From NCBI GenBank assembly GCA_031288215.1, contig JAITRV010000052.1:1-22105 (forward strand): a stretch of DNA of 22,105 nucleotides, given 5' to 3'. Positions within the stretch are counted from its first letter, which is position 1, and each line of letters opens with the position of its first letter. Shown in pieces: positions 1 to 7,476 of this stretch. The notes beneath the pieces are model-generated. The model was not told the DNA's origin. It saw nothing but the letters and a program-made list of their open reading frames with translations, and ran no database searches. This DNA is from Spirochaetaceae bacterium. Lineage in GTDB: Bacteria > Spirochaetota > Spirochaetia > Treponematales > Breznakiellaceae. Made by a program: the position numbers and the translations under genes.

Positions 1-141
1 CGGCTGCGGCAGCGGTTTTTGGATTATAACGGTTCCGAATGGAAAAGCGAGCGCTTCAGTACCCTGCAAACGGAAATTGAGTCCGCGGTACAGGAGCGGT
101 CCCAGGGTGTGGAAACGGCGGTTGAAAAAATTCTGGCGTAA
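1..141 (+). CDS. atpA: C-terminal end of a V-type ATP synthase gene, probably subunit A (partial)
   Basis: An open frame enters from the left edge and ends at TAA 139-141, giving 46 residues (starting LRQRFLDYN, ending AVEKILA). The fragment is charged and helical, as expected for the C-terminal helical bundle of the catalytic A subunit, which hydrolyses or makes ATP in the V1 head. The call rests mainly on position: in spirochaetes the gene directly before atpB in this operon is normally atpA. No catalytic motif lies in the visible part, so the identity is inferred from context and not from motifs. An unusually long, palindrome-rich gap of 169 bases separates it from the atpB start. Confidence 0.6.
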   Translation, partial: RLRQRFLDYNGSEWKSERFSTLQTEIESAVQERSQGVETAVEKILA

Positions 142-171
142 AGAAACGCCGATACGCAGAGGCAGGTGAGC

Positions 172-200
172 CGGTTTCAAAATCAGTTTTTTTGAAACCG
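172..200 (+). other. Perfect 11-bp stem-loop in the atpA-atpB gap
   Basis: CGGTTTCAAAA (172-182) and TTTTGAAACCG (190-200) form a perfect stem with a 7-base loop. No T run follows the stem, so it is not a canonical intrinsic terminator. Its arms are almost the same sequence as the arms of the hairpin at 249-290. Confidence 0.7.
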
Positions 201-203
201 CTT

Positions 204-230
204 GGGGAAACGGCCGAATGACCGTTCCCC
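204..230 (+). other. GC-rich stem-loop with one bulge in the atpA-atpB gap
   Basis: GGGGAAACGG (204-213) pairs with CCGTTCCCC (222-230) with a single bulged A. It is the middle one of three consecutive hairpins between atpA and atpB. Confidence 0.5.
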
Positions 231-248
231 GTTAAATCTAAGGGGATT

Positions 249-290
249 GGTTCAAAATCATGGTCTTGCGGGACCAGGGGATTTTGAACC
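249..290 (+). other. Long stem-loop directly upstream of atpB
   Basis: GGTTCAAAATC (249-259) pairs perfectly with GATTTTGAACC (280-290), and inside it TGGTC (261-265) pairs with GACCA (272-276). It ends 20 bases before the atpB ATG at 311, so the ribosome site AGGGCGG at 301-307 stays outside the stem. The 5' arm of the 172-200 hairpin could alternatively pair with the 3' arm here, so a switch between structures is possible but unproven. Confidence 0.7.
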
Positions 291-310
291 GGCCTCAGGC
301 AGGGCGGAAG

Positions 311-1609
311 ATGAAGAAGGTATATAGCAAGATAGAATCTATCACGGGGAGCGTTATTACGGTCCGGGCCGAAGCTGTCCGTTACGGGGATTTGGCGGAG
401 GTGGATACGGTATTCGGAACTTCCCTGGCGGAGGTAAACCGGCTTGAAAACGACCTTGTGTCCCTGCAGGTATTTGCCGGGGGCCGGGGTATTTCCACCG
501 GGGATACGGTACGGTTTCTGGGGCACCCCATGGAGGTGTCTTTTTCGGAAAACCTCATGGGCCGGGTCTTTTCCGGTTCCGGCAGCCCCCGGGACAAGGG
601 GCCTACCCTCCGGGAAAACCTCATCCCCATTGGTGGGCCGTCGGTTAACCCCGCCCAGCGGATCATCCCCCGCCGGATGATCCGGACGGGGATCCCCATG
701 ATCGACCTGTTTAACACCCTGGTGGTTTCCCAGAAACTGCCGATCTTCTCCGTTTCCGGGGAGCCCTACAACGAGCTGTTGGCCCGGATCGCCATGCAGG
801 CCGAGGTAGACGTGATCGTCCTGGGGGGCATGGGGCTTAAATATGACGATTACCTCTTTTTTAAGGACACCCTGGAAGAAGGGGGCGCCCTTTCCCGGAC
901 GGTGATGTTTGTCCATACCGCCAGCGACCCCATCGTGGAATGCCTCATGATCCCCGACATGTCCCTGGCGGTGGCGGAACAGTTCGCCCTCCAAGGCAAG
1001 GACGTGCTGGTACTCCTGACGGACATGACCAACTTCTCCGACGCCATGAAGGAGATATCGATCATCCAGGAGCAGGTCCCCTCCAACCGGGGCTATCCCG
1101 GGGATCTCTACAGCCAGTTGGCCGCCCGTTACGAAAAGGCCGTGGACTTCGAAGCCGCCGGGTCCATCACGATTCTGGGGGTTACCACCATGCCCGGGGA
1201 CGACGTGACCCACCCGGTGCCGGACAATACGGGGTACATCACCGAGGGCCAGTATTACCTCAAGGGCGGCCGGATCGAGCCCTTCGGGTCCCTTTCCCGG
1301 CTGAAACAGCAGGTCAACGGAAAGACCCGCGCGGATCACCGGGCCCTCATGGACGGGATGATCAAGCTCTACTCCTCCTACAAGGACACCCTGGAAAAAC
1401 GGGCCATGGGCTTTATCATGTCCCCCTGGGACAACAAGCTCCTCAAATACGGCGAGCAGTTTGAACGGGAGATGATGGACCTGTCGGTGAATATCCCCCT
1501 GGAACGGGCCCTGGACCTGGGCTGGGAAATTCTCGCCGCTTCCTTCAGTCCCGAAGAAACGGGATTGCGGACGGAGTTAATCGATAAATTCTGGCCGAAG
1601 ACGAACTGA
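311..1609 (+). CDS. atpB: V-type ATP synthase subunit B
   Basis: Non-catalytic nucleotide-binding subunit that alternates with subunit A in the hexameric V1 head. The 432-residue protein begins MKKVYSKIESITGSVITVRA, the beta-barrel start typical of this family, and its length fits. Family segments include GVPxIDLFN-like RTGIPMIDLFNTLV, SGEPYNELLARIA and VLVLLTDMTNFSDAMKEIS, followed by QVPSNRGYPGDLYSQLAARYE. As expected for B subunits there is no Walker A lysine motif. The frame is open back to an ATG at 260, but that codon lies inside the 249-290 hairpin and adds a sequence unlike the family. ATG 311 has AGGGCGG just upstream and restores the usual N-terminus. The next gene, atpD, starts 11 bases after the stop. 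Confidence 0.95.
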   Translation: MKKVYSKIESITGSVITVRAEAVRYGDLAEVDTVFGTSLAEVNRLENDLVSLQVFAGGRGISTGDTVRFLGHPMEVSFSENLMGRVFSGSGSPRDKGPTLRENLIPIGGPSVNPAQRIIPRRMIRTGIPMIDLFNTLVVSQKLPIFSVSGEPYNELLARIAMQAEVDVIVLGGMGLKYDDYLFFKDTLEEGGALSRTVMFVHTASDPIVECLMIPDMSLAVAEQFALQGKDVLVLLTDMTNFSDAMKEISIIQEQVPSNRGYPGDLYSQLAARYEKAVDFEAAGSITILGVTTMPGDDVTHPVPDNTGYITEGQYYLKGGRIEPFGSLSRLKQQVNGKTRADHRALMDGMIKLYSSYKDTLEKRAMGFIMSPWDNKLLKYGEQFEREMMDLSVNIPLERALDLGWEILAASFSPEETGLRTELIDKFWPKTN

Positions 1610-1620
1610 TTGGGGCGACC

Positions 1621-2220
1621 ATGGCGAAGATCAAGCTGACCAAGAACGAGCTTAAAAAGCAGAAGGACGCCCTGAAGATGTACCGGCGTTACCTTCCGAC
1701 CCTGATGCTGAAAAAACAGCAGCTCCAGGCGGAGATCCGTACCATTGAGGTGCGGATCAGGGAATTGATGGAAGAAAAGAGCCGGGTGGATGAGTCCTTC
1801 AAATCCTGGATCGCCGTCTTTGGGGAAACCGGGGTCTTTACGGCGGATCTCCTGCGGATTACCGGGATCAGGACCGGCCTGGGGAATATCGCCGGGGTGG
1901 CGATCCCCGTTTTCGAGGGCGCCGGCTTTGAGATTTCTCCCTATGATATGGTCCTGAAACCCCTCTGGCTTGACACCGCCCTGGACCGGATGAGGCAGGT
2001 CCTCCTCCTGGATCTGGAAGCCACTGTCCTGGAGGAACAGCGCCGGCGGCTGGACCATGAATTGCGGGTTACCACCCAGCGGGTCAATCTCTTTGAAAAG
2101 ATCAAGATCCCCGAAACCCGGGGAAATATCAAGAAGATACAGGTGTATCTCGGGGACCAGCAGACCTCCGCGGTGGTCCGGGGTAAAATCGCCAAGCGGG
2201 GAATGGAGCGGGCCCAATGA
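1621..2220 (+). CDS. atpD: V-type ATP synthase subunit D (central stalk)
   Basis: Central rotor shaft subunit that couples the V1 head to the membrane ring. The 199-residue protein starts MAKIKLTKNELKKQKDALKM, the standard subunit D opening. It has two long helical segments, at about residues 5-60 and 130-180, that would form the antiparallel coiled coil of the shaft; the second includes RRRLDHELRVTTQRVNLFEK. Length is normal for the family. A G-rich GGGGCG sits just upstream of the ATG, and translation probably continues from atpB 11 bases before. The next gene, atpI, begins 55 bases downstream with its own ribosome site. Confidence 0.95.
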   Translation: MAKIKLTKNELKKQKDALKMYRRYLPTLMLKKQQLQAEIRTIEVRIRELMEEKSRVDESFKSWIAVFGETGVFTADLLRITGIRTGLGNIAGVAIPVFEGAGFEISPYDMVLKPLWLDTALDRMRQVLLLDLEATVLEEQRRRLDHELRVTTQRVNLFEKIKIPETRGNIKKIQVYLGDQQTSAVVRGKIAKRGMERAQ

Positions 2221-2275
2221 TGACACAGGCATACGGCCCTGGGGCCGCGGCATCCAACCTGACAGGGGGTAAACG

Positions 2276-4207
2276 ATGATAGTACCGATGAAGAAGGCGT
2301 CCCTGGTGGTTATGGAAAAATACCGGGCCGCCTCTCTGGAGAAACTCCGGGAGCTTGGGGTGGTTCATCTGGAAAGCCTGAACCTCTCCTCGGAGGGGCT
2401 TTCAAAACTCCTGGAACAGAAGGCCCGCATCGAGCTGGCCCTGGGAATTTTACGGAACTATAAGGCGCCGGAGGAGGACTCGGAGCCGGAGATCCCCTAC
2501 GGCCGCCGCAAGGAGGACCGCCGCCGGGATGATGAAGCCTTTTACAGCGCCGAGGCGGTTAACCGCCCGGAAGTCCCTGATCCGGTGGATCAGGTCCTGG
2601 CCCTGGTGGAAGAACGGAAGCGTATCCAGGAACGCCTGGCGGTGGATGCCAAAGAACAGAGCCGGATTGAAAAATGGGGGGACTTTGATCCCGCGGACCT
2701 TGCGGATCTGAAGGATCGGGGCGTCGTCCTCATCCCCTATGAGCTTCCCCGGCGCGTCTATGAGGCCCTGGGGGAGACCCGGGTGGTGGTCCTTTCCCGG
2801 GAAAAGAGCATAGTCTCCTGCGTCGTCCTGGACGAGGCCGTCCCCGGGGAAAATCCCCTGGTCCTGCCGGGAAAATCCCTCTCCGAGATACGGCGGGGGA
2901 TAGCGGAAATGCAGGATACCCTCGCCACTATTGAAGGGCGGTTGGCCCGGCTCTCGTCCCGGGAAGCCTCGATCCGGAATAAGCTGGAGAAGGTGATAGA
3001 AGAAATAGAATTTGAAAGCGCCCGGGTCAATATGGAACGGGTTGAGGGGATTTCGGATGAATTGACCGTTTGCTGGCTTAGGGGCTACATTCCCTATGAC
3101 CAGGTGGGGGTCCTGAAACGGGGGGCCGCCGAGAACGGCTGGGCCCTGATGCTTGACGACCCCGATGAGGGGGATAATCCGCCGACCCTGGTGCGGAACA
3201 ACGCCTTTGTGCGGCTGATCCAGCCCCTGTTCAACCTTCTGGGGACCACCCCGGGTTACCGGGAATACGATATCAGCCTCTCGTACCTGCTCTTCTTTAG
3301 CCTTTTCTTTGCCATGATCTTCGGGGATGCCGGCTACGGATCGATCCTCTTCCTGGGGGCCCTTTTGTTGGGAGTCCGTTCCAAGGCCAAGAGCGGCAAG
3401 GTTCCCGACGGCGTGCTCCTCATGGGTTTGCTGTCCTTCACGACCATCCTCTGGGGGAGTATTACCGGGGCATGGTTTGCCGCCCCCCTGGAGAAGCTGC
3501 CGGCGTTTTTACGGGCGCTGGTGATCCCCCCCTTCCGCCCGGATCCTTCCCTGGACCCCAAGGCGGCGGCGGATTTGGTTCAGCGGAATATCAAACACCT
3601 CTGTTTTATCGTCGGGGCGGGCCAGATCGTGTTGGCCCACCTGAAGAATGTAAAGAAGGAATTCCCCTCCCTGACCGCCATTGCCCAGTTGGGCTGGCTC
3701 TGCATGGTGGTGGGGCTCTACTTCCTGGTCCTCAACCTGGTATTGGACAAGGACGCCTTTCCGGTGCCTCCCTTTGCGCTGTATTTAATCGGCGGGGGCC
3801 TGGGAGCTTTCTTTATCTTCAGCAACCAGCGGGGGGGGAATTTCTTCAAGAATGTTCTCTCCAGCTTAGCCAATTTTCTCCCGACCTTCTTGAATAGCGT
3901 ATCGAGTTTTTCGGACATCATCAGCTATATCCGCCTCTTCGCGGTAGGTCTGGCAGGGGCGGCTATCGCCGGCAGCTTTAACAGCATGGCCTTTGGGCTT
4001 CCCGCGGGCCCGGTACGGATCATCGCCGGGGGGCTCATTCTGCTCTTCGGCCACGGACTGAACCTGGCGATGAATGCCCTTTCGGTGGTGGTCCACGGGG
4101 TGCGGCTCAATCTATTGGAATATGCCGGACATCTTGGCATAGAATGGTCCGGACATAAATATTCACCCTTTGCGCTTAAAAAGCATGGGCAAGGGGACGC
4201 TCTCTAG
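2276..4207 (+). CDS. atpI: V-type ATP synthase subunit I (membrane stator, a-subunit)
   Basis: Stator subunit of the membrane Vo sector that provides the ion half-channels. The 643-residue protein has a soluble, partly coiled-coil N-terminal half (to about residue 330) and a C-terminal membrane half with several hydrophobic helices. The family motif FFAMIFGDAGYG lies near residues 343-355. SYIRLFAVGLAGAAIA lies near 550-565 and contains Arg553, which matches the essential arginine that faces the rotor carboxylate. NLAMNALSVVVHGVRLNLLEY is also typical. Start ATG 2276 is preceded by AGGGGG. The ORF is followed by an 88-base AT-rich spacer with tandem dyads before the rotor subunit gene. Confidence 0.95.
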   Translation: MIVPMKKASLVVMEKYRAASLEKLRELGVVHLESLNLSSEGLSKLLEQKARIELALGILRNYKAPEEDSEPEIPYGRRKEDRRRDDEAFYSAEAVNRPEVPDPVDQVLALVEERKRIQERLAVDAKEQSRIEKWGDFDPADLADLKDRGVVLIPYELPRRVYEALGETRVVVLSREKSIVSCVVLDEAVPGENPLVLPGKSLSEIRRGIAEMQDTLATIEGRLARLSSREASIRNKLEKVIEEIEFESARVNMERVEGISDELTVCWLRGYIPYDQVGVLKRGAAENGWALMLDDPDEGDNPPTLVRNNAFVRLIQPLFNLLGTTPGYREYDISLSYLLFFSLFFAMIFGDAGYGSILFLGALLLGVRSKAKSGKVPDGVLLMGLLSFTTILWGSITGAWFAAPLEKLPAFLRALVIPPFRPDPSLDPKAAADLVQRNIKHLCFIVGAGQIVLAHLKNVKKEFPSLTAIAQLGWLCMVVGLYFLVLNLVLDKDAFPVPPFALYLIGGGLGAFFIFSNQRGGNFFKNVLSSLANFLPTFLNSVSSFSDIISYIRLFAVGLAGAAIAGSFNSMAFGLPAGPVRIIAGGLILLFGHGLNLAMNALSVVVHGVRLNLLEYAGHLGIEWSGHKYSPFALKKHGQGDAL

Positions 4208-4213
4208 CATACG

Positions 4214-4284
4214 GATAGAATTTTATCAGATAGAATATTCTATCAGGTAGAATTCTATATCAATAGAGAGAACATCTTTTATCA
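4214..4284 (+). repeat. Tandem AT-rich palindromic repeats before atpK
   Basis: Three adjacent units of 15 to 17 bases lie here: GATAGAATTTTATCA at 4214-4228, GATAGAATATTCTATCA at 4229-4245 and GGTAGAATTCTATATCA at 4246-4262. Each carries a dyad, including the perfect palindromes ATAGAATATTCTAT and TAGAATTCTA. A partial echo, TTTTATCA, ends at 4284 beside the atpK ribosome site AGGAG (4284-4288). The stretch is much more AT-rich than its surroundings. A role in raising expression of the many-copy rotor subunit is inference. Confidence 0.75.
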
Positions 4285-4295
4285 GGAGAAATAGA

Positions 4296-4724
4296 ATGGA
4301 TATTGGAATGATTGGAGTTGCTGCCTGTCTCGGCCTTGCCGCGCTCGGATCGGCTTTAGGGGCCGGCGTCGCCGGCATGGCTGCTATTGGCGCATGGAAA
4401 AAGTGTTTCCTTCAGAACAAGCCGGTGCCCTTCGTGTTGGTTGCCTTTGCCGGCGCCCCTTTGACTCAGACTATTTATGGCTTTATTCTGATGAATACCA
4501 TTAACAGCCTCACCAATGTGGGAGGCAAATTGTCCATCGGCTTGTTTTCCGGCCTCGCCATGGGAGCTTCGGCTCTCTACCAGGGCAAATGCAGCGCCGC
4601 CGCCTCGGACGCCTATGGGGAAACCGGCCAGGGCTTTGGGAACTACATCCTGGTGGTAGGCCTTATTGAGACCGTCGCCCTCTTTGTGATGGTCTTCTCC
4701 CTGGGCCTCGCGGGCAGTATTTAA
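4296..4724 (+). CDS. atpK: V-type ATP synthase subunit K (rotor c/proteolipid subunit)
   Basis: Membrane rotor ring subunit that carries the transported ion. The 142-residue, very hydrophobic protein has four predicted helices arranged as two hairpins. The first hairpin has no acidic residue (TQTIYGF, Thr57-Gln58). The second has QGK (Gln96) and the conserved acid in GLIETVALF (Glu125). One acid per four helices is the V-type pattern. Thr57, Gln58, Gln96 and Glu125 match Thr64, Gln65, Gln110 and Glu139, the Na+ ligands of E. hirae NtpK as I recall them. The start is supported by AGGAG at 4284-4288. Coupling to Na+ is a reasoned inference from these residues. Confidence 0.93.
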   Translation: MDIGMIGVAACLGLAALGSALGAGVAGMAAIGAWKKCFLQNKPVPFVLVAFAGAPLTQTIYGFILMNTINSLTNVGGKLSIGLFSGLAMGASALYQGKCSAAASDAYGETGQGFGNYILVVGLIETVALFVMVFSLGLAGSI

Positions 4725-4752
4725 GCCCTTCGATCTGAAGAATTTGGGCGCA

Positions 4753-4787
4753 TTACGGCTTAAACGCCGATGGCGTTTAAGCCGTAA
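4753..4787 (+). other. Perfect 16-bp stem-loop after atpK (possible 3' end of the ATPase transcript)
   Basis: TTACGGCTTAAACGCC (4753-4768) and GGCGTTTAAGCCGTAA (4772-4787) are exact inverse complements around the 3-base loop GAT, 29 bases after the atpK stop. No T run follows, so it may block exonucleases or act as an atypical terminator and not as a classical intrinsic one. Confidence 0.65.
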
Positions 4788-4811
4788 CCGGGCTATCCGC
4801 TTCAATTCCTC

Positions 4812-4859
4812 GGCGCCGCCTGTCCGTCCTGCCGGTGGGCATGGCGGGGAGGCGGCGCC
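4812..4859 (+). other. GC-rich stem-loop between atpK and ispG
   Basis: GGCGCCGCCT (4812-4821) pairs perfectly with AGGCGGCGCC (4850-4859). The enclosed bases can extend the pairing through TCCTGCC and GGCGGGGA with wobble pairs. It follows the 4753-4787 hairpin. Together they fill most of the 213-base gap, in which I see no convincing gene. Confidence 0.5.
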
Positions 4860-4937
4860 TGCGGTATTTCCGCTTCTATCCCTTGCGCGCTGCCCTCTGA
4901 GCGGCCGCCGGCTGGGGGGAAAGCCCCGTACCGGGGG

Positions 4938-6104
4938 GTGATGATGGGTGGAAAATCCCGGATCGTAAAAATCGGCGGCTTTGATCATGTCGAGAGCCTG
5001 ACCCTGGGAGGCGGCTTTCCCGTGGCGATTCAGACCATGTGGAAGGACCGCCTTTCCTTTGCCGACCTGGAGGGAGCCGCCGGGGAATGTCTTGTCGCCC
5101 GGATTGCCCGGCTTCGGGCTATGGGCTGCGGGCTCCTCCGTTTCGCGGTCCCCGACCTGGAGGCGGCGGAAGTCCTGGGGGCCCTGGCCTCCGCGGTTTC
5201 CCTCCCCCTGGTGGCGGACATCCACTTCGATTACCGGATTGCCCTCCGCTGCCTGGACTTTCCCATTGCCAAGCTCCGGATCAACCCCGGCAATATCGGC
5301 AGCCGGGAAAAGGTAGAAAAGGTCCTGGCCAAGGCCGCCCCCCGGGGTATTCCCCTGCGGATAGGGGTCAACGCCGGGAGCCTGCCGCATGACCTGCGCC
5401 GGGAGGTGGACGGGGGCGGCCTGGATCTTGCCGAAGCCCTGGTCAGGGCCGCGGAACGGGAGGCGGCTCTTTTTGAGGAGATGGGCTACGACCGCTACCT
5501 GGTATCCCTCAAGGCGTCTTCCCCGGCCCAGACCCTCAAGGCCAACCGGCTCCTGGCGGGCCGCAGCCCCGCGCCGATCCACATCGGCGTGACCGAGGCG
5601 GGGCCCCTCATCGCCGGGGTGGTCCGGAACACCGCCGCCCTCCACCCCCTCCTTTCCGAGGGCATCGGGGATACCCTCCGGGTATCCCTCTCGGACACCA
5701 TGGAACATGAAGTCATCGCCGGGCGGGAGATCCTCAACGCCGTCAAAGACAGCGCCGTCTCCGGCGTTGGCATCTCCGATGCCGACGCGGAAGGGGAGGG
5801 GAGCCGGGGGGTGGTGATCGTTTCCTGTCCCCGCTGCGGCCGGAACAGCTTTGACACCCACGGCTTTACCGGCCGCTGGCTTCACCGGCTCTACGCCCTG
5901 GACAAGAACATCACCGTGGCGGTGATGGGCTGCGCCGTCAACGGCCCGGGGGAAGCCCGGCATGCGGATCTGGGCATCACCGGATCGGGGAACCGGGTCC
6001 TGATCTTCCGCCGGGGTACGGTGATCCGGACCATTGACGCCGGGGAAGGGGATCCGGCGGCCCTGGCGGACCAGGCCTTCGCCGAGGCCCTGGAAAACTT
6101 ATAG
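4938..6104 (+). CDS. ispG: 4-hydroxy-3-methylbut-2-enyl diphosphate synthase (flavodoxin/ferredoxin), IspG/GcpE
   Basis: Penultimate enzyme of the MEP isoprenoid pathway, converting methylerythritol cyclodiphosphate to HMBPP with a 4Fe-4S cluster. The roughly 388-residue protein shows the TIM-barrel segments PLVADIHFDYRIAL, KLRINPGNIGS, LRIGVNAGSL and HIGVTEAGP. Its C-terminal cluster domain carries SCPRCGR (Cys297, Cys300) and GCAVNGPGE (Cys332, Glu339), the expected cluster ligands counted from GTG 4938. It is the short bacterial form without the plant-type insert. The start is uncertain: GTG 4938, ATG 4941 and ATG 4944 are consecutive codons, and the G-rich CCGGGGGG (4931-4938) fits the last ATG best. 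The gene ends 18 bases before the next one, suggesting co-transcription. Confidence 0.95.
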   Translation: MMMGGKSRIVKIGGFDHVESLTLGGGFPVAIQTMWKDRLSFADLEGAAGECLVARIARLRAMGCGLLRFAVPDLEAAEVLGALASAVSLPLVADIHFDYRIALRCLDFPIAKLRINPGNIGSREKVEKVLAKAAPRGIPLRIGVNAGSLPHDLRREVDGGGLDLAEALVRAAEREAALFEEMGYDRYLVSLKASSPAQTLKANRLLAGRSPAPIHIGVTEAGPLIAGVVRNTAALHPLLSEGIGDTLRVSLSDTMEHEVIAGREILNAVKDSAVSGVGISDADAEGEGSRGVVIVSCPRCGRNSFDTHGFTGRWLHRLYALDKNITVAVMGCAVNGPGEARHADLGITGSGNRVLIFRRGTVIRTIDAGEGDPAALADQAFAEALENL

Positions 6105-6122
6105 AGAGGGTTTTCCGGTAAC

Positions 6123-7313
6123 ATGTCGATAATGAGTACATACAGAGTAATGAGGGCCTCCGGCCGTCCGGGAGCCCCGGGGAGGATCGTGGGTAGGGGC
6201 AGCTTTTTACTGCCGGTTTTTCTCGTGTTGTGGGCCCTCCCGGGTTTTGCCCAAAACCCGGCGGAGCGGCCCTACTGGTATACCCTGGAACGGGGAAAGG
6301 CCTCTTTCAGGGCCGGGGAATACGGAACCGCCCTGGTTGCCTTCGAGGAGGCCCGGGAACAGCGGCAGGCCCTGTATAAGCGGATGGAGCGGGATCTGGT
6401 AAACCTCCTGTCCCGCCCCGATGTCCGCCTGCTGGGGGATTCCCTGGATCAGGTGGAGGCCTACATCGCCGGGGAGGGCCAGCGTGCCGCCGCGGCGGCC
6501 CTGGCGGAACTCTACTACCGCCTCCCCCGGTCTTCCCTGGGGGGATCCGCCCGGACCGCCCTGGAACAACTGGAGCGGCTCGAGGCCTATCCCGAGGCGG
6601 AATACTGGATCGGGGAAACCTATCGGGCGGAGGGGGAACTGGGTATCGCCCTGGGGCAGTACCTGAAGGCCTATGAACACCGTTCCCTCCTGGAAGCCCC
6701 CGCCTTCAGCACGGAGATTGTCTACCGGATCGTCGACATCCACCGGATCAGGCAGGAATACCTGGATATGGAAAAATGGCTCCTGGTCATTCTGGAGCAG
6801 GATACCCGGTGGTCCGCGGACGGGAGGGACTTTACGAAAAATGCCATGGCCCGGATCCTGGAAAATGACGGGATCACCCGGTTTTTAACCCTTTACCGCT
6901 ATAACAATACCCTGGTGGAAAGGGCCCACCGGCTTCTGGGCCTCTATTACTACGCGTCAGGACGCCATAGCCGGGCGGCGGAGCATCTGCTCTTCAGTTT
7001 TCTCATCCAGAATACGGTCATCATCGAGGAGATCCTCCGGCATCGGCCGGACTTCCGCTTTACCGGCCTGGACGGCCTGAGAAGCGAGATCTCCCGGCGG
7101 CCGGCCCTGGCCGCATACCTCGAAGAAGTGGATTACTACAAGACCATGTACTACCTGGGATCGGCCCTCTATGCCGCCGGCAAGGCTCATCCCGCCGGGG
7201 AATTCTGGCGCTTCCTCGCCCAAGGGGCGGCTTCCTTCGCCGGGGAATGGGGGAGCCGGGCCCGTTCCCAGATCAGCCGGCCGTCCATCGAGCCGGCGGT
7301 AGAAATGCCCTGA
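6123..7313 (+). CDS. Secreted or envelope-anchored helical (TPR-like) protein of unknown function
   Basis: A 396-residue protein with a long basic N-terminus and a hydrophobic core near residues 27-42 ending LPGFAQ, so a signal peptide cleaved about after Ala43 is likely. The mature part is rich in Ala, Leu, Tyr and Glu and is built of helical pairs resembling tetratricopeptide repeats, for example KASFRAGEYGTALVAFEEA near 59-77 and IGETYRAEGELGIALGQYLKA near 163-183. A later pair, LGLYYYASGRHSRAAEHLLF, resembles the first two. There is no enzyme motif. TPR-type proteins usually mediate protein-protein contacts. ATG 6123 has GAGAGGG somewhat far upstream, and ATG 6132 or 6150 are possible alternatives. 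It lies 18 bases after ispG and before a strong terminator, so it is probably the last gene of that transcript. Confidence 0.75.
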   Translation: MSIMSTYRVMRASGRPGAPGRIVGRGSFLLPVFLVLWALPGFAQNPAERPYWYTLERGKASFRAGEYGTALVAFEEAREQRQALYKRMERDLVNLLSRPDVRLLGDSLDQVEAYIAGEGQRAAAAALAELYYRLPRSSLGGSARTALEQLERLEAYPEAEYWIGETYRAEGELGIALGQYLKAYEHRSLLEAPAFSTEIVYRIVDIHRIRQEYLDMEKWLLVILEQDTRWSADGRDFTKNAMARILENDGITRFLTLYRYNNTLVERAHRLLGLYYYASGRHSRAAEHLLFSFLIQNTVIIEEILRHRPDFRFTGLDGLRSEISRRPALAAYLEEVDYYKTMYYLGSALYAAGKAHPAGEFWRFLAQGAASFAGEWGSRARSQISRPSIEPAVEMP

Positions 7314-7368
7314 ACCACGGCCCGGCAAGGGGTGAAAGGAAAATAAAGCGCCTCGCGGCGAAGAAACC

Positions 7369-7397
7369 CACGGAGCGCACGGGGAAGATCCACGGAG
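7369..7397 (+). repeat. Three CACGGAG-type short repeats
   Basis: CACGGAG (7369-7375), CACGGGG (7378-7384) and CACGGAG (7391-7397) occur within 29 bases. Similar irregular CACGGAG/CACGAAG strings are, to my recollection, scattered between genes in many bacterial genomes; their function is unknown. Confidence 0.5.
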
Positions 7398-7436
7398 AAA
7401 AGCCGAATCGGTAACAAAAAACCTCTTGGTGCCAGG

Positions 7437-7476
7437 CACCATACGAACCCCCTCCGGGGGCTGTATGGTGATTTTT
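7437..7476 (+). terminator. Intrinsic terminator after the ispG-TPR protein transcript
   Basis: CACCATAC (7437-7444) pairs with GTATGGTG (7463-7470), the interior CCCCC (7448-7452) pairs with GGGGG (7456-7460), and a run of five T follows at 7472-7476. The left arm overlaps a second small palindrome, GGTGCC-A-GGCACC, at 7428-7440. Confidence 0.8.

Noticed and set aside
260..310. N-terminal extension of AtpB starting at ATG 260
   Set aside because: The ATG lies in a hairpin, has no ribosome site and the extra residues do not resemble the family; ATG 311 fits both.
56..1339. Long - strand ORF opposite atpB
   Set aside because: Antisense shadow of atpB, driven by GC-rich codon bias; composition is Gly/His/Pro-rich and unlike a real protein.
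4744..4941. Small + strand ORF of 65 codons between atpK and ispG
   Set aside because: Its sequence is mostly the translation of two inverted repeats and GC-rich spacer, with no ribosome site; treated as noise.
7437..7470. Riboswitch or antiterminator controlling the sugar-acid operon
   Set aside because: The overlapping palindrome has too small a loop to compete strongly, and the terminator is over 230 bases from the next start; it is better explained as the end of the upstream transcript.
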